64,000 nucleotides of DNA. It comes from Caballeronia glebae. Its GTDB lineage: Bacteria; Pseudomonadota; Gammaproteobacteria; Burkholderiales; Burkholderiaceae. The translations under genes were made by a program, and so were the position numbers. Shown piece after piece: positions 8,889 through 18,537 of the stretch (its first letter is position 1; each line of letters starts with the position of its first letter). The notes beneath the pieces are model-generated. The model was given only the letters and a program-made list of their open reading frames with translations, was not told where the DNA came from and did not search any database. The stretch spans positions 1-64,000 of the forward strand of contig NZ_FCOJ02000018.1 of assembly GCF_001545035.1 (NCBI RefSeq). Direction: 5' to 3'.

Positions 8889-9824
8889 TCATTTGCGTTG
8901 AGGAATGAAGCCCGGGCTGCCGGTCTTCACGACCTCGTTGTACCGCTGCCTCGTCTGAATGTTATTGATCGCGTCGAAGGCGTCGGCGGGAAGCGCGCCG
9001 ACGTCGAAGTTCTCGCGCGCACGGGCCGCCGTCTTGGGCGTAGTCAGCAGCGCCCCGCCGCGCTGAACCGCCCACGCAAGAAGCACTTGCGCGGGCGTCC
9101 TGCCGGTTCGCCCGGCAACTGCAGCGACGACCGGATCTTCGAGCGGCCCCGGCCTGATTCCATGACCCAGCGGTGCAAAGGCCAGAAAAGCGACGCCCTT
9201 CTCCTTGCAGAAGTCCAGCAGCTCCGTTTCCGGCAGGTAGGGATGCGCTTCGATCTGCACCGCCGCCGGCTTGATGCGTGCCGCTTCGTACAGCGGCCGC
9301 AACTCGTTCAGTCCGATATCAGACAGCCCGATCGCGCGGCATCTGCCATCGCCGACGAGATCTTCCATGGCCCTCCACGTATCGAGCAAGGTGACGCCTT
9401 CATCGTAGATCACATTGCCATTTTCATCGCGCGGGTCCTGCTCTTCGCCCGGTTGAAACGCGAAGGGCGTGTGCATGAGATATAGATCGAGATAGCCGAG
9501 TCCGAGTCTGTCGAGGCTCGCATCGAAAGCAGGCTTGACGCGCTCCGGCCGATGGTTGGTGTTCCACAGTTTGGTGGTCATGAAGACGTCTTCGCGCGAA
9601 ATCTCTTCCGCAAGCCCGCTTCGCAACGCTTCTCCGACTTCGCGTTCGTTCTGATAGCGCTCGGCACAATCGAAGTGGCGAAAGCCCGTTTTTAGCGCGT
9701 CGCGGGTCGCGCTGATGGTCGTCGCGGGGTCGGGTATCAGCGTGCCGAATCCGAGCGCGGGCATGCGGCCGCCGCCATGATCGAGCGTGATGGTGCGGGT
9801 GCGAAAATCCAGAGACTCAATCAT
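8889..9824 (-). CDS. Aldo/keto reductase
   Basis: 311 residues with an AKR (beta/alpha)8 barrel. The N-terminal GFGTLIPD region is followed by FDCAERYQNEREVGEAL (catalytic Asp/Tyr), the Lys region TTKLWNTNH and the catalytic His in YLMHTPF. It should reduce aldehydes or ketones with NADPH in the cytoplasm. The start ATG has GGAGG seven bases upstream. It is the last gene of a tight leftward set BON - VOC - epoxide hydrolase - AKR (gaps 42, 75 and 84 bp), suggesting detoxification of reactive carbonyls or epoxides. Confidence 0.9.
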   Translation of the reverse strand: MIESLDFRTRTITLDHGGGRMPALGFGTLIPDPATTISATRDALKTGFRHFDCAERYQNEREVGEALRSGLAEEISREDVFMTTKLWNTNHRPERVKPAFDASLDRLGLGYLDLYLMHTPFAFQPGEEQDPRDENGNVIYDEGVTLLDTWRAMEDLVGDGRCRAIGLSDIGLNELRPLYEAARIKPAAVQIEAHPYLPETELLDFCKEKGVAFLAFAPLGHGIRPGPLEDPVVAAVAGRTGRTPAQVLLAWAVQRGGALLTTPKTAARARENFDVGALPADAFDAINNIQTRQRYNEVVKTGSPGFIPQRK

Positions 9825-9908
9825 GGCGATACCTCCGCTACATCTCTTGGTGAGCGACGACGACCAGTGCGTAGGCGCGCGATACCAGCATCAGATGTCG
9901 CGTCAAGC

Positions 9909-11231
9909 CTATGAGCGAAGCGACTGAAAGCTCGCGCGAACTTCCTGCGTGAAGGCTTGCGGCTGTTCCCAGGCGGCGAAGTGGCCGCCTTTGGGCAGGC
10001 GGTTGTAATGAATCAGCTTCGGATAAGCCTTCTCGGTCCAGCTTTGCGGCGCGGCGTAGATCTCATCGGGAAAGACACTGACCGCGACCGGAAGCGTCAC
10101 GTGCTTCGGTGCAAAGAAGTTGAGCTTGTTCTCCCAATAGAGTCTCGCCGACGACACGCCCGTATTCGTCAACCAGTAAAGCGTGACGTTGTCGAGAATG
10201 TCGTCTCGCGTCAGCCCTTCGGAGCCGCCTGCGAAGACGCGTGCGATCAGCGCCTGACTGGCGGCATCGTGATCGAGCATCCACGCGGCGGCGCCGACGG
10301 GCGAATCCTCGATGCCGTAGAGCGTCTGCGGGCGATTCGCCATCTCGAGCGCATAGCCGAGACCGTGCTTGTAGAAGTAATCGAGTTGCTCGAACGCATG
10401 CTGCTCATCGGGCGAAAGACCTGCCGGCGCGGGCTGGCCATACTTGAGCGCCTTGTCGATATCATCAGGAACCGTGGCCGGCATGTTGGTGTGTATGCCG
10501 AGCAATCCCGGCGGCGTCAGCAGCGCAATCTGCTCGGTGACTGCATTGCCCCAGTCGCCGCCCTGCGCCACGTAGCGCGTATAGCCGAGACGCTGCATCA
10601 GCGTCACCCACGCGCGTGCAGTGCGGCCCGGATCCCAGCCGGTCGTGGTCGGCTTGCCTGAAAATCCGTAGCCCGGCAGCGAAGGGATCACGACGTCGAA
10701 GGCATCTGCAACAGTGCCTCCATGTGCTGTCGGATTGGTCAGCGGATCGATGATCTTCATTTGCTCGATGATCGAGCCCGGCCATCCATGCGTGATGATC
10801 ATTGGCAGCGCGTTTGGCTGTTTCGAGCGCACATGGATGAAGTGGATATCGAGGCCGTCGATTTCGGTGACGAACTGCGGTAACGCGTTGAGTCTCGTCT
10901 CGACCTTGCGCCAGTCGTAGTCCGTCGTCCAGTAACGCGCGAGGCTTTGCATCGTGACGAGCTGCACGCCTTGCGATGCATCGGTGACGGTTTCTCGCTC
11001 GGGCCACTTTGTCGCCTTGACGCGCCGTTTCAGATCGGCGATCTGCGCGTCCGGCACATGCACGCGCAAGGCGCGGATAGCGGTCTTGTCGCCGCCCTTG
11101 GGCTGCGCGATATCGGTGACGGACGTATCGGCGAAAGCGACGCGGCTCAATGAACCGGCAGCCACGGCCGCAGCGGCCATACCGATGAAGCGCCGGCGCG
11201 ATGCGGTCCCGCAAAGCATATCGTTTGACAT
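9909..11231 (-). CDS. Exported epoxide hydrolase (EHN type) with Tat-like leader
   Basis: 440 residues from the ATG at 11231, which has AGGAG seven bases upstream (the frame is open to 11288 but lacks such a site). The start SRRRFIGMAAAAVAAGSLSR is a twin-arginine-type signal ending near AFA-DT, so the enzyme is probably exported folded. An epoxide-hydrolase N-terminal domain is followed by an alpha/beta-hydrolase core with HGWPGS and the nucleophile Asp in QGGDWG, and a late His (KGGHFAAWE). It opens epoxides to diols. It sits in the BON-VOC-EH-AKR set. Confidence 0.88.
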   Translation of the reverse strand: MSNDMLCGTASRRRFIGMAAAAVAAGSLSRVAFADTSVTDIAQPKGGDKTAIRALRVHVPDAQIADLKRRVKATKWPERETVTDASQGVQLVTMQSLARYWTTDYDWRKVETRLNALPQFVTEIDGLDIHFIHVRSKQPNALPMIITHGWPGSIIEQMKIIDPLTNPTAHGGTVADAFDVVIPSLPGYGFSGKPTTTGWDPGRTARAWVTLMQRLGYTRYVAQGGDWGNAVTEQIALLTPPGLLGIHTNMPATVPDDIDKALKYGQPAPAGLSPDEQHAFEQLDYFYKHGLGYALEMANRPQTLYGIEDSPVGAAAWMLDHDAASQALIARVFAGGSEGLTRDDILDNVTLYWLTNTGVSSARLYWENKLNFFAPKHVTLPVAVSVFPDEIYAAPQSWTEKAYPKLIHYNRLPKGGHFAAWEQPQAFTQEVRASFQSLRS

Positions 11232-11306
11232 ACACACTCCTGCTTGGCGCGTGGGGCTCGCTGCAACTGCAGGCAACGCCAGGCGCAATCGATGTCGCGA
11301 CAGCGG

Positions 11307-11873
11307 CTACGCGGCCGTCGCACTACGAATCGCGTTCACTATCTGACTGGTGAATCGACTGTCGCCCGCTTCGACATCGCCCGACAGGCGCGCGGTGACT
11401 TCCTGAAGGATCCAGCGGTTGCCGTCCGGATCGCTGAAACAGGCGTACGAGGCATAACTTTTTCGCTGCGGATTGAGACCGCTGACCTGATCCTTGCCAT
11501 CCGCGTGATGGAACACGCCACCTTCATTGTGAAAGGGTGCGCCGACCTCGACGCCGCGACGGAGCATCTCGGCACGCGCCGCCTCGATATCGGCGACGAT
11601 CAGGTAATGTCCCTGCGCCGAGCCGGGCGCGGCCGTGGTCACGTTCTCGCCGAACATCACCGAGCATGCCGAACCGGCAGGCGTGAACTGGATCACGCGG
11701 TAGCCTTCTTCGGCCTGGTAGTCGAGATCGAGCCGCCAGCCCAGATCGCCATAGAAGCGTTTGGCTCGGTCGATGTCCGAGACCGGAATCACGGCGATCT
11801 CAAGCCTCATGTCGAGCGCGCCCGCGCGCGCGGACCCCGCTGCCTGTTCGCGCTGCACCGGATGGTTGCTCAT
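11307..11873 (-). CDS. VOC-family (glyoxalase/dioxygenase fold) protein
   Basis: 188 residues. A VOC domain begins at MRLEIAVIPVSDIDRAKRFY (residue 22) and ends with FSDPDGNRWILQEV. The first 21 residues are a poorly conserved extension; the true start could be the internal Met at residue 22. It probably binds a metal and acts on a small electrophile or confers resistance. The substrate is unknown. Confidence 0.85.
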   Translation of the reverse strand: MSNHPVQREQAAGSARAGALDMRLEIAVIPVSDIDRAKRFYGDLGWRLDLDYQAEEGYRVIQFTPAGSACSVMFGENVTTAAPGSAQGHYLIVADIEAARAEMLRRGVEVGAPFHNEGGVFHHADGKDQVSGLNPQRKSYASYACFSDPDGNRWILQEVTARLSGDVEAGDSRFTSQIVNAIRSATAA

Positions 11874-11915
11874 CGCATCTCCCGCGAAAACCGTGTATTG
11901 GCGAATCGATGCCGC

Positions 11916-12275
11916 TCAGTTCCCCGCCTCACCGACCGTGAGCCGGTTATCCACGCTGCTCACGCCCGCCACCTTCCTCGTGGCCCCCGCTGCGGAGTCG
12001 ATCTGGGACGGATCGGGCACGGTGCCTTCCAGCGTGATACTGCCCCCGCGCGCGAGCACATTGATGTGCGAGGAATCGAGCCCTTTGACGTGCGTGAGCG
12101 ACTGACGCACCGAGTGACTCAGCGCACGGTTGTTCGCCCGCTCCTGTTTTTTGCTGACGGCATCGGTGCCGGCTGACGAAGAATCGGCCGCCGATGCGCT
12201 CGGCGGGGCCGCCAGCGAAGCGGCGACGAGTGCCGTCGCGGCTGTGATTGCAAGAATCGATGCTCGGATCTGCAT
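11916..12275 (-). CDS. Periplasmic BON-domain protein (OsmY-like)
   Basis: 119 residues from the ATG at 12275 (AGGAG six bases upstream; the longer frame to 12302 has no site). A Sec-type signal peptide (MQIRASILAITAATALVAAS) ends near SASA, followed by one BON domain with the usual ..VDNRLTV end. BON proteins bind membranes or lipids and are commonly stress-induced. It is the first gene of the leftward detoxification set. A shared inverted-repeat motif lies about 115 bp before its start. Confidence 0.85.
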   Translation of the reverse strand: MQIRASILAITAATALVAASLAAPPSASAADSSSAGTDAVSKKQERANNRALSHSVRQSLTHVKGLDSSHINVLARGGSITLEGTVPDPSQIDSAAGATRKVAGVSSVDNRLTVGEAGN

Positions 12276-12377
12276 GCCTGTCTCCTGATGATGTGAAGCC
12301 ACGACGGTCGTCGCAACGTTGCACGACAGTCTTCATTAGAGGAGTTCGCGCTCAACGCTTCAATCATCCGCAGGTAT

Positions 12378-12398
12378 GCTCGCCCATACATCGGTATA
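12378..12398 (-). promoter_or_regulatory. Candidate operator, shared motif copy 1 (upstream of the BON operon)
   Basis: Read leftward: TATACCGATGTATGGGCGAG. It contains an imperfect inverted repeat (ATAC..GGTAT on the + strand) plus the GGGCGAGC tail also present in copy 2. A second half-site (GGTAT, 12373-12377) is adjacent. The centre is about 115 bp before the BON start codon. Confidence 0.45.
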
Positions 12399-12441
12399 TC
12401 TTTTAGGCAAGCTCGAACAACGCAACCACCTTCCGCGCCGC

Positions 12442-15400
12442 TCACGAAGAATCCGCCGGCGGCGCCAGCGGCAACGTGAAGAAGAAGCGCGCGCCGCCAT
12501 GGGCAGACGCGTTATCCGCCGCGATCTGCCCGCCATGCGCCTCGATGATCGAGCGGCAGATTGCGAGTCCCATGCCCATGCCGTTCTCCTTCGTCGTGAA
12601 GAAGCTCTGAAATACGCGATTCATGACCTGCGGGTCGATGCCCGGCCCGCCGTCCTCCACCGAACACGTGACCGAAGACGCGTCGGGCATGGCAGTGCGG
12701 ATCGTGATCTCGCCGCGCGGATGCCCCGCCGACTCCATCGCCTGCATCGCGTTGACGAGCAGGTTCACGATGACCTGCTGCAACTGCACGCGGTCCACCA
12801 GCACTTCCGGCTCGGTCGCCGCACTCCTGCGCACAATGGTCACGCCATGCGCATGCACTTCGTGCTGCAGAAAAACGAGTGCTTCGTCGATGAGCGTACC
12901 GAGCGGCGCCACGACGCGTTTCGCATCGCGGCGCACCGCCATCGCGCGGATGCGATCGACGATATCGACCGCGCGTTGCGCATCGATGGCGATGCGCTGC
13001 CCGATGAGCCGCGCTTCGGCGACATCCGGCACCGGACGGTCGAGCCAGCGCGCGCCGAGCGCGCTGTTCATCGTGATCGCCGCGAGCGGCTGCTTCAGTT
13101 CGTGCGCGATCGACGCGCTCAGTTCGCCGAGCATCGAGATGCGCACAGCATGCGCAAAATCCGCCTGAAGGCGCTGCAGTATTTCCTGCGCACGAATGCG
13201 TTCCGTCAGGTCGACGAGACTGATCAGCGCAATTCCCAGCTCCTCCGTCGCCCCCGGCCGCGCGACTGTCAGCAGCACGTCGATGATGCGGCCGTCGAGC
13301 GTCGGCAGCCTGGTGGTTTCCTGAAACAGCGGCGCGCCGCTATAGCGGCTCTCCAGCGCCCGCCGGAACGTGCCGGGGCTATCGCGCCAAACCCAGGGCA
13401 GCGGACCGAGCAGCACGCTCCTGTCGCGCGCGCCGAACATCTGTGCGGCATGGTGATTGACTTCCTCGACGACGAGCAACTCCATCGCGCGATCGAGCCA
13501 TCCCGGATGATTGTCAATGTAATCGGAGAGATCCTCCACCCCTTGCGCGCGCAGTTCCGACAACAACGTGATGAGCGGTTGCGCGTCGAGCTGCCAGAGC
13601 CCGACGGGCATGTCGAAGAACAAACTGCGATAGCGATGTTCGCTGCGCGCGAGCGCCGCATGCGCCTGCTTGCGCGTGGTGATGTCCTTGAGTGCACCGA
13701 GCACACGCATGCCCGCGTCGACGTCGGCGATCACGTGCCCGACCAGTTGCAGATGCCTGAGGGAGCCATCCGGCATCATCAGACGGTGCTCCACGTCGAA
13801 GGGCTGCCGGTCGTGCGTTGCGCGATCGAGCATGAGGCGCACGAACGTCACGTCGTCGGGATGCACGCGCGCCAGCATCAGATCGAGCGTCGGCACGGTC
13901 GCGGGATCGTATTCGAAGATGCGAAAACTTTCCTTCGACCAGAATAGCTCGCCGCGCGCCACGTGCCAGTCGAAACTGCCCGTACTGCTCAGTTGCTGCG
14001 CGTCCGCGAGCAGCGCTTGCGCATGTTGAAGATCCGCATAGAGGCGCGCGGTTTCGAGCGACATCGCCGCCTGCGATGCCAGCAGGCGGAGCACCGCCGT
14101 GCGGGCCGGCGTGAAGACGTTCGAGGCCAGACTGTTTTCGAGGTATAGCACGCCGATCAGCCGGGTCTGCTTCACGAGCGGCAGACAGAGGATCGAGCGG
14201 CAATCGTTGCGGCGGATGTACTCGTCCGACGAGTACGGATTCACCGACGACGCATCGTCGAGCAACAGGCTGTCGCCCGTGCGCATCACGTAGCGCAGCA
14301 CCGATTCGGGCAGATCGGCATCTTCCGCGCGCTGCTTCGTCAGGCGCACTTCGACGACGTCGGCACGGGTCGTCGCCTCGGCTTCCACACGCAGTTCCTT
14401 GCGCCGTTTGAGGATCAGCACGCCGCGGTTGGCGCCGGCATGCTCGAGCGACAGCCTCATCAACGTGTGGATCAGCTCATTCAGATCGACCCCGCTGAAG
14501 ATGGCGCGCGACACGTTGACGACGGTCGCGAGATCGAGCTGTTCGTTGGACGTCGCGATCGTGCTGTCGAACTTCGACGTCTCGTGACGCAATTGCACAT
14601 GGCTGCGTACCATCTGGCTCACCTTGCCCCTTGCGCCCCAACGGTCGTAGCATGAGCGCGCATTGAGAAGATAGGTATCCGCGATCGTTTCCAGGCCGCG
14701 CTCCGCATGAAAGCGCGCGGCAAGTTCATGCGCGAGCGCCTGGTTCTGGATGAACCCGTGCTCGCGCGCCGATCGCACCGCCTCCTCGTAGAAGTGCATG
14801 GCTTCCGGGTCGCGGCCTTCCACGCGTGCCAGTTCCGCTGAAACGAGCGCGTGCCGGTGACGAAAGTTCTCGGGACAATGCTTCGTCCAAAGCGCGAATT
14901 TCTCGCAAGTCGCATGAATCGCATCGCGCCACTCGCGTTGCTGCTCTTCACTCGCCGACGCATGAAGCGCGGCAAGCGTCAGCGCATGAAAGAAGTGGAA
15001 GGTGGCCTCGATGGGCAACGCCATGGCCGCATCGAGTATCGAACGCGCCTGGCGGGCGGCGTCGAGTGCATCGCTATAGCGCGCGTCCAGATACGCGAGC
15101 ATCAGACGCATGATGTGATGAAACGCGATCCCGCAGCCGAAATTGGCCCGCGCGACGACCGCAAAGGATGCTTCCGCATCGAAAGCATGCGCGCCCGCTT
15201 GCTGCGCGCCGCCGGCGCGTCCTTGCAGCGTCGCGACGAAATGCTGCTCAAGGCGGATCGTTTCATAGACCGCGTCGTTTCGGCTCTGCCGCGCGAACGA
15301 AGCGTGGCGCTCCGACATGCTCAGCACGTCGGCGAGCGGCGTGCCCTTTTCTATCGTCTGCCAGACCGTCGTGAAGGCGAGATATCCCGCGAAGGCCAGA

Positions 15401-18400
15401 TCGCCCACGTCCAGGCACGCGACGCTCGCCCGTTCGAGGATCGGCAGATCGGTCATGATGTGGCGGCGCCAGAAGTTAATGTGATTGCCATGCAGATGCA
15501 GCAGTTTGCCCTGAAAGCGCCGGTTGCCGAACTTCTCGTTGAGCTTTAGCGACATCTCGGAGTACTGAACGGCCGAAGCGATATCGCCGAGGCTCGACAC
15601 CAGCATCAGCGAGTAGTTGCCGTAGGCGAAGCTCGACTTGTCGGTATTGCCCGCGCGCAGCGAGAGATTCACCGCCTTCAGTGTAATGAGCGGATAAAAA
15701 GCGGGCCGCGCGATGAACGCGCACGGCATCGATTCCACCAGCAAGTCTACGATCGCCCAGATCGCCGGATCGGACGCCACCGGCGCATCGACGAGCGTGC
15801 CGATAGCGCGGTCCCCGAGATTGAGCGCCGCGTCGCGCAACCCGGCTTCGACTTCGGCGTTCACGGCGGCATCGTCCGGCGGCAGCAGCACGCCGAACTC
15901 GCGCAACGCGAGGCGCGCTACGTCGAAGCTTTCGTCGAAACGTCCGGCGACCTGGTACAGCTCCATACGCAAGCCGTACACCTTCGCACGGTCGAGCGTG
16001 GAGCGCGCGCGTTCGAGCAGCATGTCGAACAACGCGTCAGCCTGCGTGAAATCGCCCGCCAGGTACTCGCATTCGGAGAGCGCCAGATACAGCTCGAAAG
16101 TGCGCTCGTATTGGCGCGTCCACGCATCATGCGCGAGTAGCGCGGCGCCATGCGTGAGATAGGCCCGCGCGGATGCGAACGCCGCCGAATTCATCGCGCG
16201 CTGTCCCGCCGCAAAGTTCAGCGAAACCGTGCGCTCGCGCTCGGCCGCGTCGGTCATGAGCGACGTCGCACGGTTTAGGTGATTGACGATCTCGAAGAGC
16301 AGCTCGTCGAGCTTGTCCGCCGATGCCGCCGACGCCAGCGCACGGCCGATTCGCAAGTGAGCCGCCGCGCGTTCGTCAGCGGGAATCAGCGCATAGGCCC
16401 CTTCCTGCACGCGATCGTGCGCGAACACGTAGGTATCGTCGATCCGACGCACGAGGCCGGCGCTCACGGCGCCCCATAGCTTCCTGTCGATCGATGCTGC
16501 GGACTGGCCGTCGATCAATGCAAGCGCATTGATCTTCGCGACGTTGCCGAGAATCGCGAGCTGGCCGAGCGCGTCGCGCGTGGCTTCGGGCAAGCGGTTG
16601 AGCTTCATCGCCATCAGCTCGGCGACGTTTTCGGTCAAGCCCTTGCCGTGGATGCGCGGCAAGTTCCAGGTCCAGATTCCCGCGTGGTGATCGAACGCGA
16701 TCAGTGCTTCATCGACGAGCGCCGTGAGGAACTGGATCACGAAGAAGGGGTTGCCGCCCGTCTTCTCATGCACGAGTTGCGCGAGCGGCCCGGCCGCCGC
16801 AATCGAACAGCGCAGCGAGTCGGCGACGAACTCCGTCACGTTCGCGGCCGTGAGCGGCGTGAGATCGATACGCTCCAACCTCACGCCGGTGTCGCCGATA
16901 TCGTTCAGCACGTGCGTGAGTCTATGCCCGGCATCGACTTCGTTATCGCGATACGCGCCGACCAGCAACAGATGCTTTACCTCCGCATGCGTGGCGAGAT
17001 GTTCGAGCAGGTCCAGCGTGGCGGCATCGAGCCATTGCAGATCGTCGATGAAGAGCGCGAGCGGATGCTCGGGGCGTGCGAACACGCTCACGAAGCGGCG
17101 AAACACGATACGGAAGCGGTTGTGCGCGTCCTGTGGCGGCAACCCCGCCACCGCGGGCTGCTCACCGATGATCAGCGCGAGTTCGGGAATCAGGTTGACG
17201 ATCAATTGGCCGTTGGGCGCGAGCGCATCGATCAGTGCGCGCCGCCAGTGCTCGACTTCCGCATCGGTCTTGTTGAGGAGTTCGCGCACGAGCGACTGGA
17301 ATGCCTGCGCGAGCGGCACATACGGTATGTCGCGTTTGTACTGGTCGAACTTGCCTGACGCGAACAGCCCGCGCATTGGCACCAATACCTTGTGCAATTC
17401 GCTGACTACCGACGACTTGCCGATGCCGGCGTAGCCCGAAATCAGCACGCGTTCGGTTTCGCCGTGCATCACGACGCGATTGAACGCCGCGATGAGTTCG
17501 CCGATCTGCGCATCGCGTCCGTATAGCTTTTCGGGTATCCGCAAACGATCGGAGGCGTCGCGCGTGCCGAGCACGAATGGCGCGATTTCATGACGCGCCT
17601 CCCACTCGGACAGACACATAAGCAGATCCGCCTGCACGCCTGACGCGGTCTGATAGCGCTGTTCCGCGGTCTTCGCGAGAAGCCGCTCGACGATCTGCCC
17701 GACCGTCGCGGGAATGCCTTGCACGCGTTCGCCGGGCGGAACGGGCTTGCGCGCGATATGGCAATGAATCCATTCGATCGCATCCGTTGCGCTGAACGGC
17801 GGCGCTCCGGTGAGCATCTCGTACAGCGTCACGCCGAACGAATAGAGGTCACTGCGTGCGTCGATCGAGCGGTTCATGCGGCCGGTCTGCTCGGGCGCCA
17901 TGTAGGCCAGCGTTCCCGCGATGATTTCCGGCGGCGCGGGCGGCTGATGCTCATGCGGCAGCAGCGACGCGATGCCGAAGCCGGTGAGGCGCACGTGGTC
18001 TTCGGCATCGACCAGCACGTTGGCGGGCTTGATGTCCTTGTGCACGATGCCGCATGCATGGGCCTCGCCGATTGCCTGCGCGAGATTCGCCGCGATTCGC
18101 AAACAGCTCGTGAGTTCGAGCGGACGTCCGAGCATGCCGATCAGCGGAGCGCCGCCGCTGTCGTCGAGGATCAGTGCCGGCGGCACGCGCCCCAGATCGA
18201 GCGCGAGCGGTTGCGCCGCCCATTCCGGATCGAGCAGCGAGGCGAGGCCGTACTCGTGTTCGAGACGCATGATGCTGTGCGATGCGGGCTGCGTGGCGAT
18301 CAGCGCAAGCACCGAGACGGGCGAGCCGGGCCGCTGCGCGCGGCACAGCGACAACTCTCCGTCGTCGTGCAGCGGCTCAAGCGAAAAGCCAGTGAGATCC

Positions 18401-18402
18401 AT
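12442..18402 (-). CDS. Trifunctional hybrid: Ser/Thr-kinase-like, AAA ATPase, GAF, PAS and histidine kinase
   Basis: 1986 residues from the ATG at 18402, which has AAGGAG seven bases upstream. Order: protein-kinase-like domain (about 1-260, catalytic loop HKDIKPANVL, but GFG where DFG is expected); AAA/STAND-type ATPase (Walker A GYAGIGKSS near 330, Walker B LFIDDLQWLD); a long helical TPR-like region; a GAF domain (about 1300-1450); two PAS-like segments; and a C-terminal histidine kinase with H-box ASIAHELKQPL (near 1765) and ATP-binding NLLVNAMQAM, DGGPGI and GMGMGLAI. There is no receiver domain, so it must signal to a separate regulator; the orphan FixJ-type gene at 20687 is the natural candidate. 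It is cytoplasmic with no membrane segments. It lies 135 bp downstream of the crotonase gene on the same strand. Confidence 0.92.
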   Translation of the reverse strand: MDLTGFSLEPLHDDGELSLCRAQRPGSPVSVLALIATQPASHSIMRLEHEYGLASLLDPEWAAQPLALDLGRVPPALILDDSGGAPLIGMLGRPLELTSCLRIAANLAQAIGEAHACGIVHKDIKPANVLVDAEDHVRLTGFGIASLLPHEHQPPAPPEIIAGTLAYMAPEQTGRMNRSIDARSDLYSFGVTLYEMLTGAPPFSATDAIEWIHCHIARKPVPPGERVQGIPATVGQIVERLLAKTAEQRYQTASGVQADLLMCLSEWEARHEIAPFVLGTRDASDRLRIPEKLYGRDAQIGELIAAFNRVVMHGETERVLISGYAGIGKSSVVSELHKVLVPMRGLFASGKFDQYKRDIPYVPLAQAFQSLVRELLNKTDAEVEHWRRALIDALAPNGQLIVNLIPELALIIGEQPAVAGLPPQDAHNRFRIVFRRFVSVFARPEHPLALFIDDLQWLDAATLDLLEHLATHAEVKHLLLVGAYRDNEVDAGHRLTHVLNDIGDTGVRLERIDLTPLTAANVTEFVADSLRCSIAAAGPLAQLVHEKTGGNPFFVIQFLTALVDEALIAFDHHAGIWTWNLPRIHGKGLTENVAELMAMKLNRLPEATRDALGQLAILGNVAKINALALIDGQSAASIDRKLWGAVSAGLVRRIDDTYVFAHDRVQEGAYALIPADERAAAHLRIGRALASAASADKLDELLFEIVNHLNRATSLMTDAAERERTVSLNFAAGQRAMNSAAFASARAYLTHGAALLAHDAWTRQYERTFELYLALSECEYLAGDFTQADALFDMLLERARSTLDRAKVYGLRMELYQVAGRFDESFDVARLALREFGVLLPPDDAAVNAEVEAGLRDAALNLGDRAIGTLVDAPVASDPAIWAIVDLLVESMPCAFIARPAFYPLITLKAVNLSLRAGNTDKSSFAYGNYSLMLVSSLGDIASAVQYSEMSLKLNEKFGNRRFQGKLLHLHGNHINFWRRHIMTDLPILERASVACLDVGDLAFAGYLAFTTVWQTIEKGTPLADVLSMSERHASFARQSRNDAVYETIRLEQHFVATLQGRAGGAQQAGAHAFDAEASFAVVARANFGCGIAFHHIMRLMLAYLDARYSDALDAARQARSILDAAMALPIEATFHFFHALTLAALHASASEEQQREWRDAIHATCEKFALWTKHCPENFRHRHALVSAELARVEGRDPEAMHFYEEAVRSAREHGFIQNQALAHELAARFHAERGLETIADTYLLNARSCYDRWGARGKVSQMVRSHVQLRHETSKFDSTIATSNEQLDLATVVNVSRAIFSGVDLNELIHTLMRLSLEHAGANRGVLILKRRKELRVEAEATTRADVVEVRLTKQRAEDADLPESVLRYVMRTGDSLLLDDASSVNPYSSDEYIRRNDCRSILCLPLVKQTRLIGVLYLENSLASNVFTPARTAVLRLLASQAAMSLETARLYADLQHAQALLADAQQLSSTGSFDWHVARGELFWSKESFRIFEYDPATVPTLDLMLARVHPDDVTFVRLMLDRATHDRQPFDVEHRLMMPDGSLRHLQLVGHVIADVDAGMRVLGALKDITTRKQAHAALARSEHRYRSLFFDMPVGLWQLDAQPLITLLSELRAQGVEDLSDYIDNHPGWLDRAMELLVVEEVNHHAAQMFGARDRSVLLGPLPWVWRDSPGTFRRALESRYSGAPLFQETTRLPTLDGRIIDVLLTVARPGATEELGIALISLVDLTERIRAQEILQRLQADFAHAVRISMLGELSASIAHELKQPLAAITMNSALGARWLDRPVPDVAEARLIGQRIAIDAQRAVDIVDRIRAMAVRRDAKRVVAPLGTLIDEALVFLQHEVHAHGVTIVRRSAATEPEVLVDRVQLQQVIVNLLVNAMQAMESAGHPRGEITIRTAMPDASSVTCSVEDGGPGIDPQVMNRVFQSFFTTKENGMGMGLAICRSIIEAHGGQIAADNASAHGGARFFFTLPLAPPADSS

Positions 18403-18537
18403 CACGATGCTCCTTGTCTCGCTGCTCTCTTCCGAGGAAAGCGAAACGTCGCACGGCACGGATCGCTCTCCGAATCGAAAGGTAGCCTAGCACGCGAGGA
18501 GCGCGATGCACCTCCGGTGGATCAGTTCACGTAGACG

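Noticed and set aside
12376..13947. 523-codon frame on the + strand
   Set aside because: Antisense to the histidine-kinase part of the hybrid kinase; composition typical of a shadow frame.
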